A DNA stretch of 64,000 nt from NCBI GenBank assembly GCA_039961735.1, contig JABRVX010000031.1:1-64000 (forward strand), in the 5' to 3' direction. Source of the DNA: Fimbriimonadia bacterium (lineage in GTDB: Bacteria; Armatimonadota; Fimbriimonadia; Fimbriimonadales; JABRVX01). Numbering within the stretch: the stretch's first letter is position 1; each line of letters opens with the position of its first letter. The notes beneath the pieces are model-generated. The model had not been told where the DNA came from. It saw only the letters and a program-made list of their open reading frames with translations, and did no database searches. Below are positions 37,049-46,026 of the stretch, piece after piece. Both the position numbers and the translations under genes were made by a program.

Positions 37049-37120
37049 GATCGGCCCCAGTGTTAGCGGGTAGGGGTGCGAACCCGCGCGGTACGTGGGA
37101 CGTAGTTCCGATCAGGAGGA
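37049..37120 (+). promoter_or_regulatory. Possible structured leader of htpX
   Basis: GATCGG (37049-37054) can pair with CCGATC (37108-37113), which directly abuts the Shine-Dalgarno AGGAGGA (37114-37120). Inside, GCGGGT (37066-37071) pairs with ACCCGC (37082-37087). A fold touching the ribosome site of a heat-stress gene could be temperature-sensitive, but the transcription start is unknown. Confidence 0.3.
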
Positions 37121-37124
37121 GAAT

Positions 37125-37976
37125 GTGAACACTCTGAAGGTTGGTGTTCTGTTGGTGGTGCTGACCGCGCTGCTGATGTGGATCGGCAGCCTGGTCGGCG
37201 GAATGAGCGGGGTCCTGGTGGCCTTCGCCGTGGCGATGGCCCTCAACTTCGGCAGCTACTGGTTCAGCGATCGGATCGTGCTGAGCATTCACCGTGCGCG
37301 ACCAGTGAGCAGGGCTGACGCTCCTGAGCTCTACGCGATGCTGGACCGAATCTGTGCCCGGGCCGGAATCCCGACTCCGCGGCTGTACATCCTACCGGAG
37401 CAGCAGCCGAACGCGTTTGCCACCGGTAGGAACCCCCACCACGCAGCCGTAGCCGTGACCGAGGGTCTGCTGCGCAGTCTCCAGCCGCATGAGGTCGAGG
37501 GCGTGATCGCCCACGAGGTCGCCCACATCAAACACCGCGACACTCTCACCATGACTATCGTCGCGACCATTGCGGGCGCGGTGATGATGCTGTCTTATGT
37601 GGGCCGATGGGCTCTCATCTTCTCGGGGCGGGATGACCGCAACGGGGGCGGCTTGGCTCTGCTTCTGGCGCTCATCGTTGCACCGATTGCCGCAACGCTG
37701 GTCCAGCTCGCCATCTCGCGGGCACGGGAGTTCGAGGCCGATGCCACTGGCGCGAGGCTTGCAGGCTCTCCGACTGGGCTGGCGAGCGCGTTGGCGAACC
37801 TGGAGCGGTCGGCCAGGCTCATGCCCGCGGAGACCGTGCCGAGCGCGGCGCACCTGTTCATTGTCAATCCGTTCGGCGGTGTGGGCTCCGCCATGCTCAA
37901 TCTGTTCCGGACGCACCCACCGACCGAACAGCGGATCGCGCGGCTCCGGGCCATGGAAGCCGGTCACAGGTCGTAG
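37125..37976 (+). CDS. htpX: HtpX-type membrane zinc metalloprotease
   Basis: A 283-residue M48 protease that degrades damaged membrane proteins. Two N-terminal transmembrane helices (about residues 4-50) come before the zinc motif HEVAH at 130-134. Two more hydrophobic segments follow, and the third ligand Glu is in SRAREFEADATGA. The C-terminal FRTHPPTEQRIARLRAM is typical of HtpX. GTG 37125 follows AGGAGGA by 4 bases. A good terminator follows at 37997. Confidence 0.94.
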   Translation: MNTLKVGVLLVVLTALLMWIGSLVGGMSGVLVAFAVAMALNFGSYWFSDRIVLSIHRARPVSRADAPELYAMLDRICARAGIPTPRLYILPEQQPNAFATGRNPHHAAVAVTEGLLRSLQPHEVEGVIAHEVAHIKHRDTLTMTIVATIAGAVMMLSYVGRWALIFSGRDDRNGGGLALLLALIVAPIAATLVQLAISRAREFEADATGARLAGSPTGLASALANLERSARLMPAETVPSAAHLFIVNPFGGVGSAMLNLFRTHPPTEQRIARLRAMEAGHRS

Positions 37977-37996
37977 CTTCCACAATTCACTTTACG

Positions 37997-38034
37997 GGGT
38001 GGGTCCCGCCATCTGGGCAGTGACCCGCCCTTTT
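37997..38034 (+). terminator. Intrinsic terminator after htpX
   Basis: GGGTGGGTC and GACCCGCCC form a 9-bp stem with one G-T pair, followed directly by TTTT. It lies about 20 bases after the htpX stop. Confidence 0.75.
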
Positions 38035-38061
38035 GCGTTAGACTCTGGGCTGCATGTCGTC

Positions 38062-39075
38062 TTGGAGGTATCCGCGCTGTCGCCCGAATTGATTGGTTGG
38101 CTCATCTTCGCCGCCATCATCCTGTCTCTGCTTTATCTGGACCTAGGCGTTCTTCACCGCCATGCCCACGAGGTCAAGGTGAAGGAGGCGCTGATATGGA
38201 GTGGCGTGTGGGTCCTTATCGCTTTGGCCTTCAACGTCGGCATCTACCTGTGGAAGGGCCACGGCCCAGCCATCGAGTTCCTCACGGGCTACGTGATCGA
38301 GCGTTCCCTCTCGATAGACAACGTCTTCGTGTTTCTCGTCGTCTTCCGCTACTTCCAGGTTCCTGCGAAGTACCAGCACCGTGTGCTGTTCTGGGGAGTG
38401 TTCGGCGCGGTGGTGCTGAGGATCCTGATGATTCTTGCGGGCATCTCGCTGCTAAACCGGTTTGCCTGGATGGTTTACGTGTTCGGCGTCCTGCTGATCG
38501 CTACCGGCATCCGCATGGCATTCGAGAAGGACAAGAAGGCCGACATCGAGGGGAACGTGGTCATCAAGTTGACTCGCCGCCTCCTACCCATAACGAACCA
38601 GTATCACGGGGCTAGGTTCTTGGTCCGCCAATCGGGCAAGCTGTTCGCCACGCCCTTACTCGTCACGCTCATTTTCGTCGAGGTGAGCGACGTGGTTTTC
38701 GCGATCGATTCCATCCCCGCCATCCTGGCCATCACCCGCGACCCCTTCATCGTGTACACGTCGAACGTCTTTGCCATCCTCGGTCTCCGCGCGCTTTACT
38801 TCGCGATGGCCGGGGTGATGGACATGTTCCATTACCTGCACTACGGCCTGTCGCTCATTTTGGTGTTCGTGGGCGTGAAAATGCTCTTAGCGGAGTCGCC
38901 CTATGAGATTCCGACCGAAGCGTCGCTGATCGTGGTGTGCGCGGTGCTCACGGTGTCCGTCCTCGCTTCGGTGTGGCGACCGCGGCGAACACCGAGGACC
39001 ACGGAACCATCACCCGACGGTGTAGCGGACGCATCCGAAGTGCAGTCGGTGCAGGCCACCCCTACGCCGAAGTAG
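38062..39075 (+). CDS. TerC/Alx family integral membrane protein
   Basis: About 330 residues with some nine transmembrane helices and the TerC signatures: YVIERSLSIDNVFVFLVVFRYFQVP, with its conserved Glu and Asp, and FVEVSDVVFAIDSIPAILAITRDPFIVYTSNVFAILGLRALYF. The family is linked to tellurite resistance and manganese efflux; Alx-like members export Mn at high pH. The start is uncertain: TTG 38062, CTG 38077 (8 bases after GGAGG) and TTG 38089 are all in frame, and no ATG or GTG fits. Confidence 0.9.
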   Translation: MEVSALSPELIGWLIFAAIILSLLYLDLGVLHRHAHEVKVKEALIWSGVWVLIALAFNVGIYLWKGHGPAIEFLTGYVIERSLSIDNVFVFLVVFRYFQVPAKYQHRVLFWGVFGAVVLRILMILAGISLLNRFAWMVYVFGVLLIATGIRMAFEKDKKADIEGNVVIKLTRRLLPITNQYHGARFLVRQSGKLFATPLLVTLIFVEVSDVVFAIDSIPAILAITRDPFIVYTSNVFAILGLRALYFAMAGVMDMFHYLHYGLSLILVFVGVKMLLAESPYEIPTEASLIVVCAVLTVSVLASVWRPRRTPRTTEPSPDGVADASEVQSVQATPTPK

Positions 39076-39118
39076 CGCTCGCAGCCGCGGGACGCGAGCC
39101 AGGGCATAGGGGCTTTTT

Positions 39119-39158
39119 CAACGGGTCCCTCCGCGGGAACGGCAACCCGTTGCGGAGG
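39119..39158. repeat. Overlapping inverted repeats downstream of terC
   Basis: CAACGGGT (39119-39126) pairs with ACCCGTTG (39145-39152), and CCTCCGC (39128-39134) pairs with GCGGAGG (39152-39158). The two stems interleave, so they could form a pseudoknot or compete. It lies in the gap between convergent terC and ferredoxin. Confidence 0.4.
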
Positions 39159-39171
39159 AGCGCCAGTAATT

Positions 39172-39200
39172 GTCGTTCCCGCGAAGGCGGGGATTCCAGG
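39172..39200. repeat. Short palindromic repeat of the CCCGCGAAGGCGGG type
   Basis: CCCGC-GAAG-GCGGG is flanked by GTCGTT and GATTCCAGG. This matches, from memory, a palindromic motif dispersed through many bacterial genomes. Only one copy is seen here. Confidence 0.5.
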
Positions 39201-39278
39201 AAACTCAGACAAGCCCGCACGCTCGGCTCTTGCCCGGAGAGTCGGGCGCTGTCTCCCCCCAAAATGTGTAGCAGTGCC

Positions 39279-39503
<225 letters not shown>

Positions 39504-39660
39504 TCACCGATTGCGTCATTATGCACAAAGCGCCAGTCTCATCATAGCACACTTCGTGCCGCTAAGGATCGTCGGAGTCTTCGGGTCCTAGGCAGACTCA
39601 GCCTATTGCCGGGTCCCTATCTCCAGAGGATCATGGCGCCGGCAGCGAATCCTGAGCACG

Positions 39661-40746
39661 ATGTCAGAGTTCGTTCTGGAGTCAAAACCCGACGCTGGGA
39701 TGGCTATCTGCCGCATGGAAGCCTGGTGGGAGGGTGCAATCCTCGACCGGCCTGCCGTCCAAGTCCGGGCGCCCAAGCCACGGCAGGTCACCGCACCCGA
39801 GAGCCGCCACGCCTCTTTGCGCGAGCGATGGATGGACGCGGAGTACGCGGTGCGATGCGCCGAGGCCTGGGTCGCTTCGACTTATTGGTGCGGCGAGACG
39901 TTACCGACTTTCGTTCCCAACCTCGGGCCTGAACTGCTTGCGGCAGCGTACGGCGCTGAGTTGGAGTTCGGTGAGGACACCTCCTGGTCCGTACCGGTCC
40001 TGCGCGATTGGGATGGGCTCGACCGCCTGAGCTTCAACCAGTTCAATCCCTACATCCAGAAGATCCTGGAGATGACGCGGCTGGGGCTGGACGTCGGACG
40101 CGGCAAGTTCCTCGTCGGCATCACCGACCTGCATCCCGGCGCGGACCTAGCGGCATCCCTCCGAGACCCGCAGCAGCTCTGTGTGGATCTCGTCGAGGCT
40201 CCCGAGCATGTGCACCAGTTGATGGACCGCATCCGGCCTGCATTCTACGAGATGTACGGCCTGCAGGAGACCATCCTGAAGGAGGCGGGACAAGAGATCG
40301 CTGTGAGTTGGCACCCGCTGTTCGCGCGAGGCCGCTACTACATCCCATCCGCCGACTTCTCGTGCATGGTGTCGGAGAGGATGTTTCGCGATTTCTTCCT
40401 GCAAGAGATCGTGGAGGAGGTCGAGTGGCTAGACCGTTCGGTGTACCACCTGGACGGTCCCGGAGCGCTTCACCTCTTGGACGCGATCCTGGAGATTCCG
40501 AAGCTGGACGCTTTGGAGTTCGTGTATGGCGCCGGCAACGGGCCGGCATCCAAGTGGATGGATGTGTATCGCCGCGTACTGGCCGCCGGGAAGAACATCC
40601 ACATCTCGGCGGAGCCGGACGACCTCGATCCGTTTTTCGAGGCTCTCGATCCTGAAGGCGTGATGCTCTGCACTTGGGCGAACGATGTGGAGCACGCGGA
40701 TGCGATCGTGCGAAGGGTGTCGAAGTGGTCTAGGCGCGGGCGCTAG
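39661..40746 (+). CDS. URO-D-superfamily-like protein
   Basis: A 361-residue protein distantly related to uroporphyrinogen decarboxylase-like proteins. It has an N-terminal MEAWWEGAILDRPAVQVRAP segment, a central GKFLVGITDLHPGADLAASLRDPQQLCVDLVEAPEHV, SVYHLDGPGALHLLDAIL, and a late HISAEPDDLDPFFEALDPEGVMLCTW strand. The layout (Asp/His after the barrel strands) is that of the superfamily, but no HemE motif is present. The N terminus may be shorter, as no Shine-Dalgarno precedes 39661. The stop overlaps the convergent prepilin gene by 4 bases. Substrate unknown. Confidence 0.7.
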   Translation: MSEFVLESKPDAGMAICRMEAWWEGAILDRPAVQVRAPKPRQVTAPESRHASLRERWMDAEYAVRCAEAWVASTYWCGETLPTFVPNLGPELLAAAYGAELEFGEDTSWSVPVLRDWDGLDRLSFNQFNPYIQKILEMTRLGLDVGRGKFLVGITDLHPGADLAASLRDPQQLCVDLVEAPEHVHQLMDRIRPAFYEMYGLQETILKEAGQEIAVSWHPLFARGRYYIPSADFSCMVSERMFRDFFLQEIVEEVEWLDRSVYHLDGPGALHLLDAILEIPKLDALEFVYGAGNGPASKWMDVYRRVLAAGKNIHISAEPDDLDPFFEALDPEGVMLCTWANDVEHADAIVRRVSKWSRRGR

Positions 40747-41447
40747 TCTACGAAGTCCTCGCCCTCGTAGGCACGGTCCTCGCCGACGCCGGGGAACAGG
40801 AACATCAGGTCTGGCCCATCACCGAACACCGCGGTCGTAGTGCGGGACAGTTTCTTGTACTTGGTGCTGCCGTCTGCGAACAGCACGTTCAAGGTTGCCC
40901 GATCATCGCGCGAGCTCTCTCGCCCGGCTTGATGGAATGCCCACTGCTCCCAGAGCACCGCCACCTTCGAAGGAACGATCAACCGTGCAAGGTCTCCGTC
41001 ATAGGCGAGGTCCAGCTTGTACTCGTAGGACGTCGAGTAACGGGAGCGATCATCTCCGCGGTCAGCCGGGCAAAACAGGTTGGTTAGGCGCAAGTAGGAG
41101 TGAATGTCGTCGAGCCAGCAATATCTGTCGACTGCCGGGCGGCTGGCGCAGAGGCAGTAGGAGCGGTGTACGAACTGCTCGGCGTACGTGTACTGAAAGG
41201 CCTCGGCCAGTAAGTTGTGCTCTGGAAGCACGCCCGCGTGGTCGTCGCTGTACATCGCCAGTGCACTTCCCGCCTGACGCAGGTTAGAAAGGCACGACGA
41301 TCCCATCCCGGAGCGCTTTGCCGCCGACACAACCGGAAACAGCAGTGCGGCGAGCGTGGATAGGATAGCCACAACGGTGAGAAGTTCGATGAGGCTAAAG
41401 CCTCTCACGAGTTCACCATTTGTCTTCGCAGCAGGCGAGCAAACCAT
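40743..41447 (-). CDS. Type IV prepilin-like protein with H-X9-DG C-terminal motif (DUF1559-like)
   Basis: A 234-residue pseudopilin-type protein. The prepilin peptidase site is Gly16-Phe17 (RGFSLIELLTVVAIL), with the conserved Glu at mature position 5 and a single hydrophobic helix. NLRQAGSALAMYSDDHAGVLPE and the late LNVLFADGSTKYKK match the H-X9-DG group found in large numbers in Planctomycetota and Armatimonadota. It is probably exported and assembled or displayed by a type II secretion or type IV pilus-like machine. No such machine is in the window. Confidence 0.88.
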   Translation of the reverse strand: MVCSPAAKTNGELVRGFSLIELLTVVAILSTLAALLFPVVSAAKRSGMGSSCLSNLRQAGSALAMYSDDHAGVLPEHNLLAEAFQYTYAEQFVHRSYCLCASRPAVDRYCWLDDIHSYLRLTNLFCPADRGDDRSRYSTSYEYKLDLAYDGDLARLIVPSKVAVLWEQWAFHQAGRESSRDDRATLNVLFADGSTKYKKLSRTTTAVFGDGPDLMFLFPGVGEDRAYEGEDFVD

Positions 41448-41476
41448 AGGACCTTTGGACCTTACACCGATAATCT

Positions 41477-41482
41477 ATTCTA
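41477..41482 (-). promoter_or_regulatory. Possible -10 box (TAGAAT) of the prepilin gene
   Basis: On the minus strand TAGAAT lies about 30 bases before the prepilin ATG, in a locally A+T-richer gap. The -35 is weak. Confidence 0.4.
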
Positions 41483-41652
41483 ACGCGAATCCTGCGAAAC
41501 TTGCCGCTGCCGTTTATGGTTTTGAGTCGATTTCTTGCGTGTTGAGCCCGAATCCCCCAGAAAACCGGTATCGGATCGCTTGCCAATGCGATCTTACTTT
41601 CGAGTCGAATTCCCTATAATGCGAACGTACCAACCTGCACGAGACGGAGAGC

Positions 41653-43113
41653 CTACCCGGACATGTCGATCGGCACGATTCCGAGGTAGCGGCACGCCGC
41701 TTCCAACTCGGCGAGCCAGTCTCCTTCGATGGCGTGGATGTGATTGCACGAGAACTGCATCGCCAGGTCGCGCTCCGAGCAGTCGAACTTGGCATACGCA
41801 TGGGGCCACTCATAGCTGGTCTGCTTCGCGAGCCGCTCATTCTCCTCCCAACCGTAATCCACGAACGAACCCGTGAAGAAGTGCATTCGATACGTTCCGC
41901 TTGCCCGCGTGATCCGCGCGAAGGTCACCTTTTCGGCGGGTGCGGCATAGAACTGCACCGACGCGCCGCCGCACGGGAAGTACATCGGGTCGCTGGGGAA
42001 TAGGCGTACTTTGGACCAGTTCTCTGCGAACTCGTCGGTTCGAGTGGCGAACCACGGGGCGTGTTGGCCGGAGTTGACCAAGTCGTAGATGCCCTGCTCC
42101 TTGTGGTAGTGGCGCAGGTCGGCGAACAGCACGGGGGTCCCCGAAAGGTGATGCAGGAGTTGCATCGTGAGAGCACCGTTCGAGTCGCACTCGGTGGCCG
42201 TGATGATGGGCTTTTTGCGGGGGTTCTCCCAGTCGGCCGTATCGTTTAGGAGCGCCTCCGGGAGGTCCATCGTGATGCCGTGCGGCCACTCCGTGTAATC
42301 GAGTTGCCCGGTGAGCCCGAGGAAGTCTATTCCCTCCTCTGCGCAGTAGTCTTTGATGGCCAGGTAGAGCCGCACCTGCCGACCGAGCTGCCCATCAACG
42401 CCCCTCGGCAACCGCTCGTTGTCCCAAAGTATCTCCTTTGCATGACGCTCCAGCCACTGCAGACCGGCTTCGACGCGGTCATTGGGGATTTTCTCGGCGA
42501 GCCAAGCGAGCGTGAGCTGGCTCCGATGGAACACGTGAACGCCGAACTCCTCCATCCACTGGCTGGGGTCGATGTGACCTGTGTACATTCCCATGGACGG
42601 ACCGTCGAACTCGCCGTATCGCAGTCCACTCAAGCGCTCGGCAGCGTGCTCTCCGCGATGAATCCGGTCAGGCTCGTGCATGGCCAAGAATCGCCGAATA
42701 TCCGCTGCAACTTCGGGCTCGTCCACGTCGCCCAAAGCTCTGCCGTATGGGATGCCGATCTCGTCGAGTGCTCCTGCCGCCGCGAAGAAGGCAACCCAAC
42801 CCGGATACGACGGATTGATGTTGCCGACGAAGAGAATGGGGCAGTCCACGTCGCGCGCAGCCTGTGCCGTGAAATCCGGATACGCCCAGACACAATAGTT
42901 GAAGACGACGACGTCGCAGCCACCCTCGTTCATTCGAGTGGCCTCGTCCCGAGCGGTGCTCCAGTTCCAGACGGCCTGCGCGCCTTCGATCACTTCATGC
43001 CCTTCCTTGCGGAAGAACTCGGCGATCTTGGTCTGGAATCGTGTGGTGGACTCCTTCCCTCGCTCGGCCACTCGCCTGCGGCCATCGGTAAAGGTGATGA
43101 TGCCGATTCGCAT
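41653..43113 (-). CDS. L-fucose/L-arabinose isomerase-like protein
   Basis: A 486-residue protein of the FucI/AraA-like isomerase fold. The N-terminal domain is Rossmann-like (MRIGIITFTDGRRRVAERG, GCDVVVFNYCVWAYPDF, CPILFVGNINPSYPGW). The later region has ITATECDSNGALTMQLLHHLSG, with the Glu and Asp expected of metal ligands in such enzymes, and FSCNHIHAIEGDW near the end. Family members interconvert aldoses and ketoses, but many of these distant ones are untested. The ribosome site GAGGGAGTGAG is strong. Divergent from gpsA. Confidence 0.75.
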   Translation of the reverse strand: MRIGIITFTDGRRRVAERGKESTTRFQTKIAEFFRKEGHEVIEGAQAVWNWSTARDEATRMNEGGCDVVVFNYCVWAYPDFTAQAARDVDCPILFVGNINPSYPGWVAFFAAAGALDEIGIPYGRALGDVDEPEVAADIRRFLAMHEPDRIHRGEHAAERLSGLRYGEFDGPSMGMYTGHIDPSQWMEEFGVHVFHRSQLTLAWLAEKIPNDRVEAGLQWLERHAKEILWDNERLPRGVDGQLGRQVRLYLAIKDYCAEEGIDFLGLTGQLDYTEWPHGITMDLPEALLNDTADWENPRKKPIITATECDSNGALTMQLLHHLSGTPVLFADLRHYHKEQGIYDLVNSGQHAPWFATRTDEFAENWSKVRLFPSDPMYFPCGGASVQFYAAPAEKVTFARITRASGTYRMHFFTGSFVDYGWEENERLAKQTSYEWPHAYAKFDCSERDLAMQFSCNHIHAIEGDWLAELEAACRYLGIVPIDMSG

Positions 43114-43151
43114 AGCTCACTCCCTCGAATACCGGCCCGGGGGGGGTCACG

Positions 43152-43172
43152 GCGACCCGCGGCGCGGGTCGC
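43152..43172. other. Perfect hairpin in the fucI-like/gpsA divergent gap
   Basis: GCGACCCGC-GGC-GCGGGTCGC, a 9-bp stem with a 3-base loop, about 40 bases upstream of the isomerase ATG. It is also a perfect inverted repeat and so a candidate operator. Confidence 0.4.
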
Positions 43173-43269
43173 AGCCGAGTGGGTCTCCGCGGAGGCGCCG
43201 GGCCGCGCTTGCCATCGTCCACTATTCGTGGTTCGCGCGGTCCTCCCTTCCCGTAAAGGAGTAGGAATG

Positions 43270-43275
43270 TATACT
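43270..43275 (+). promoter_or_regulatory. Possible -10 box (TATACT) of the gpsA operon
   Basis: TATACT lies 53 bases before the gpsA start. The -35 region (CTTCCC) is poor. Confidence 0.4.
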
Positions 43276-43328
43276 TGCGCTCGCGCCTGTGCTGACGGGC
43301 AGGCGACGCGAGAAAGGGATCGATTTGC

Positions 43329-44324
43329 TTGAGTGAGGCGGTGATTGTCGGAGCAGGAAGCTGGGGAACGGCTCTGGCCCTAGTGCTCGGTCGCAAGGAA
43401 GTACCCGTCTCTCTGTGGGGGCGAGATGGCGCTGAAATTGCACGCCTGCGAGCCTCGCGGGTGAACGAAAAGTACCTTCCCGGCCACCCACTGCCAGAGT
43501 GCGTACAAGCGTTCGACGACCTCGAAGAGGCCGCCGACGCTGCGAGAGTTGCGATACTAGCCGTGCCTAGTGGTGCGGCGCGCGAGGTGCTGCAGAGGTG
43601 CGTTGCGGTGCCGCGACTGCGCGATCTTCCTTGGGTTATGGCCGCCAAGGGTCTCGAAGGCGCTACAGGAAGGCTGATGAGCGAGTTGGCCCTAGAGGTT
43701 CTCGGACCGCAGGCTAGGGTGGCCGCTCTATCAGGTCCCAATCTCGCCAAGGAGTTGGCCGCGGGCCTTCCGACAGCTACCGTGATTGCCTCCCGGGTCA
43801 GCGGGCTAGCCGCCGACCTGCAGACGCTGTTCATGTCGCCGACGCTACGGGTTTACACGGGCGAAGACGTCGTCGGCGTCGAGCTTGCCGGCGCGCTCAA
43901 GAACGTGCTCGCCATCGGCGGCGGAATGACCGACGGGTTGGGCTTCCGTGACAACACCAAAGCCGCGGTGCTAACACGGGGGCTTGCCGAGATGGCGAGG
44001 TTGGGCGAGGCGATGGGTGCGGAGCCGAGAACGTTCATGGGGCTGGCAGGCGTCGGAGACCTGTTCGCTACCGCCGTCAGCACCTATAGCCGCAACTATC
44101 GAGTGGGCCATGCGGTCGGACGCGGCGTCCCGCTGGAAGATGCCATCCGAGAGGTGCAGCAGGTGGCCGAAGGAGTGCCGACGGCACACGCCGCGGTGCT
44201 ACTGTCTGAACGATATCATGTCGAGATGCCGCTTTTCCATGCGATTCACCGCGTGTTATCGGGAACGCTAGCACCGATGGACGCGGTACGCGAGCTGATG
44301 CATCGCACGCCCAAAGGAGAGTGA
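43329..44324 (+). CDS. gpsA: NAD(P)-dependent glycerol-3-phosphate dehydrogenase
   Basis: A 331-residue enzyme reducing dihydroxyacetone phosphate to sn-glycerol-3-phosphate for phospholipid synthesis. The dinucleotide motif GAGSWGTA is at residues 7-14, ALSGPNLAKELA in the middle, and the catalytic Lys in ELAGALKNVLAIGGG with the following DNTKAAVLTRGLAEM helix. It starts at TTG 43329 behind GAAAGGGAT. First gene of a tightly packed six-gene run to fmdB; one base separates it from the DUF4127 gene. Confidence 0.96.
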   Translation: MSEAVIVGAGSWGTALALVLGRKEVPVSLWGRDGAEIARLRASRVNEKYLPGHPLPECVQAFDDLEEAADAARVAILAVPSGAAREVLQRCVAVPRLRDLPWVMAAKGLEGATGRLMSELALEVLGPQARVAALSGPNLAKELAAGLPTATVIASRVSGLAADLQTLFMSPTLRVYTGEDVVGVELAGALKNVLAIGGGMTDGLGFRDNTKAAVLTRGLAEMARLGEAMGAEPRTFMGLAGVGDLFATAVSTYSRNYRVGHAVGRGVPLEDAIREVQQVAEGVPTAHAAVLLSERYHVEMPLFHAIHRVLSGTLAPMDAVRELMHRTPKGE

Positions 44325-44325
44325 C

Positions 44326-46026
44326 TTGCTGTCCGTATTCGGTCTGATCGTCGCCGTTTGCCTGCACCAGGCTACGCCAGTCCAAGAGTCGCCACCGCCG
44401 AGGATGCATGGCCGGATTGCACTCTTGCCGCTGGACTCCCGCCCGGCGTGCACCCAGATGCCCACGATGATGGGCCAGATCGCCGGAGTGTCGGTGCTGA
44501 CCCCACCCGAGGACATGTTGGGCGTGTTTCGCACACCCGGGAAGTGCGACGAGCTGGCCGTCTGGCTGAAGGAGATCGCCCGATCCGACGTGGGTGCGAT
44601 CATTGTCTCTGCGGACATGCTGTGCTACGGTGGTCTCGTCGCGTCGCGCACGGATTCCGTCTCTCAGGACAAGGCCGAACAGCGACTGGAGCTGCTGCGC
44701 ATCATCCGTGCGGACCGACCGAACCTTCCAATCTACGTCTTCAGCACCATTATGCGTACAGCACCCACCGCCACCAAGGAGGCGGCTTCGTGGCGAATTG
44801 AGCTCGCGAAGTACCTGTACTACCGAGACCGATACCGAGTGACCGGCAGCAAGGGGGCAGCGGACAAGGCGAAGGAGCATCTCGAAAACGTGCCCAAGGG
44901 CGAGTTGGACAGATACGAGCGGACGCGAGCGAGGAACGCACAAGTGCAGCGCCACCTCGTACGACTGCTGAAGGACGGGGCGATCGATTTCCTCATTTTC
45001 GGGCAGGACGACGCTGAGCCTTACGGTCCTCATCGGCTGGAGCGGGCTTCTCTCAAGTCGCTGCTGGAACGCGAGGGCATCGCCGGCAAGGCGATGATTT
45101 GCGGGGGGATAGACCAAACCGCATGTGTCCTTCTCGCACGTGCCTTGGTGCGGGCCGAGCGCCTGACACCACGCATCTGGGTACAGTGGTCCAGTGAAGC
45201 CGGCAAGGCCGTCGTTGCACCGAACGAGGGCCAGACCACGGAGAAGGCGGTCCAGATGCAGGTGTTCGGTGCCGGCGCACGTCCCGCGACATCCAAGGAT
45301 CAGGCAGATGTCGTTCTGTCCATCAACAGCTATGGCCGAAGCGAAGAGGACCTGGCCGAGTTTCTGCGCACGCTGCGGGAAGACTTGGCGGCCGGGCGGC
45401 TCGTCGCGCTAGCGGACTTGAACCTCGATGCAGGGGGCACCGCAGACCCCGCCTTGGTCCGTTTCTTGTTGGACAGCAAGCTCTGTGGCTACCTGGCAGG
45501 ATATGCAGGGTGGAACACCGTGAGCAACACGCTAGGCACTTCCCTACCGCAAGCGATCGTGTACTGGCTCGCTCTACGCAACCCTCGGCTCGATGCGCGG
45601 GCGCGAGAGCTGAGTCAGCGCGCGTTCATCTTGCAGCGCCTGGCGGGGGAGTATGGATACCACAACTACATCCGTCCGCAGGCCTACTCCTACCTGACGA
45701 GCGACCTAAAGGGGCACAAGGAAGAGGTTGACGGCATGGACCTGGCTCTTCTCAACCGCTTCGTCGCAAAGCACACCGCGAAGATGCTCGAGTCGTTCTT
45801 CCGGCTGGGGTTCCTGGGCACGAAGGTCGCGTCCGATGGGGAAAACGGTTGGGAGATTCTCACCGATCTCGTGGATGTCAATATTGGCCTACCCTGGCCA
45901 CGCGCTTATGAGGTACGAATCTCCTTTGGGTTCGCTACTTCGCCAATCGCGCGCACCCACTCCGAGGCGAACGGTGCCGAACCCGAATCGGAGGGAGAAG
46001 AGGATGGCACGAAGACGCCAAGCTGA
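44326..46026 (+). CDS. DUF4127 family protein
   Basis: A 566-residue protein with family motifs: IALLPLDSRPACTQMP near the N terminus, IIVSADMLCYGGLVASR, LIFGQDDAEPYGPHRLE, and LADLNLDAGGTADPALVRFL. The N terminus (MLSVFGLIVAVCLHQATP) looks like an export signal. Function unknown, though conserved Asp, Arg and His suggest an enzyme. The last 23 bases overlap the hsp20 start in another frame. The TTG start at 44326 is one base after gpsA and needs coupling. Confidence 0.82.
   Translation: MLSVFGLIVAVCLHQATPVQESPPPRMHGRIALLPLDSRPACTQMPTMMGQIAGVSVLTPPEDMLGVFRTPGKCDELAVWLKEIARSDVGAIIVSADMLCYGGLVASRTDSVSQDKAEQRLELLRIIRADRPNLPIYVFSTIMRTAPTATKEAASWRIELAKYLYYRDRYRVTGSKGAADKAKEHLENVPKGELDRYERTRARNAQVQRHLVRLLKDGAIDFLIFGQDDAEPYGPHRLERASLKSLLEREGIAGKAMICGGIDQTACVLLARALVRAERLTPRIWVQWSSEAGKAVVAPNEGQTTEKAVQMQVFGAGARPATSKDQADVVLSINSYGRSEEDLAEFLRTLREDLAAGRLVALADLNLDAGGTADPALVRFLLDSKLCGYLAGYAGWNTVSNTLGTSLPQAIVYWLALRNPRLDARARELSQRAFILQRLAGEYGYHNYIRPQAYSYLTSDLKGHKEEVDGMDLALLNRFVAKHTAKMLESFFRLGFLGTKVASDGENGWEILTDLVDVNIGLPWPRAYEVRISFGFATSPIARTHSEANGAEPESEGEEDGTKTPS

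Noticed and set aside
37055-37113. tRNA-like arms upstream of htpX
   Set aside because: GCGGGT...ACCCGC with GGTGCGAA looked like a T-arm, but there is no acceptor stem, anticodon arm or D-arm of the right size.
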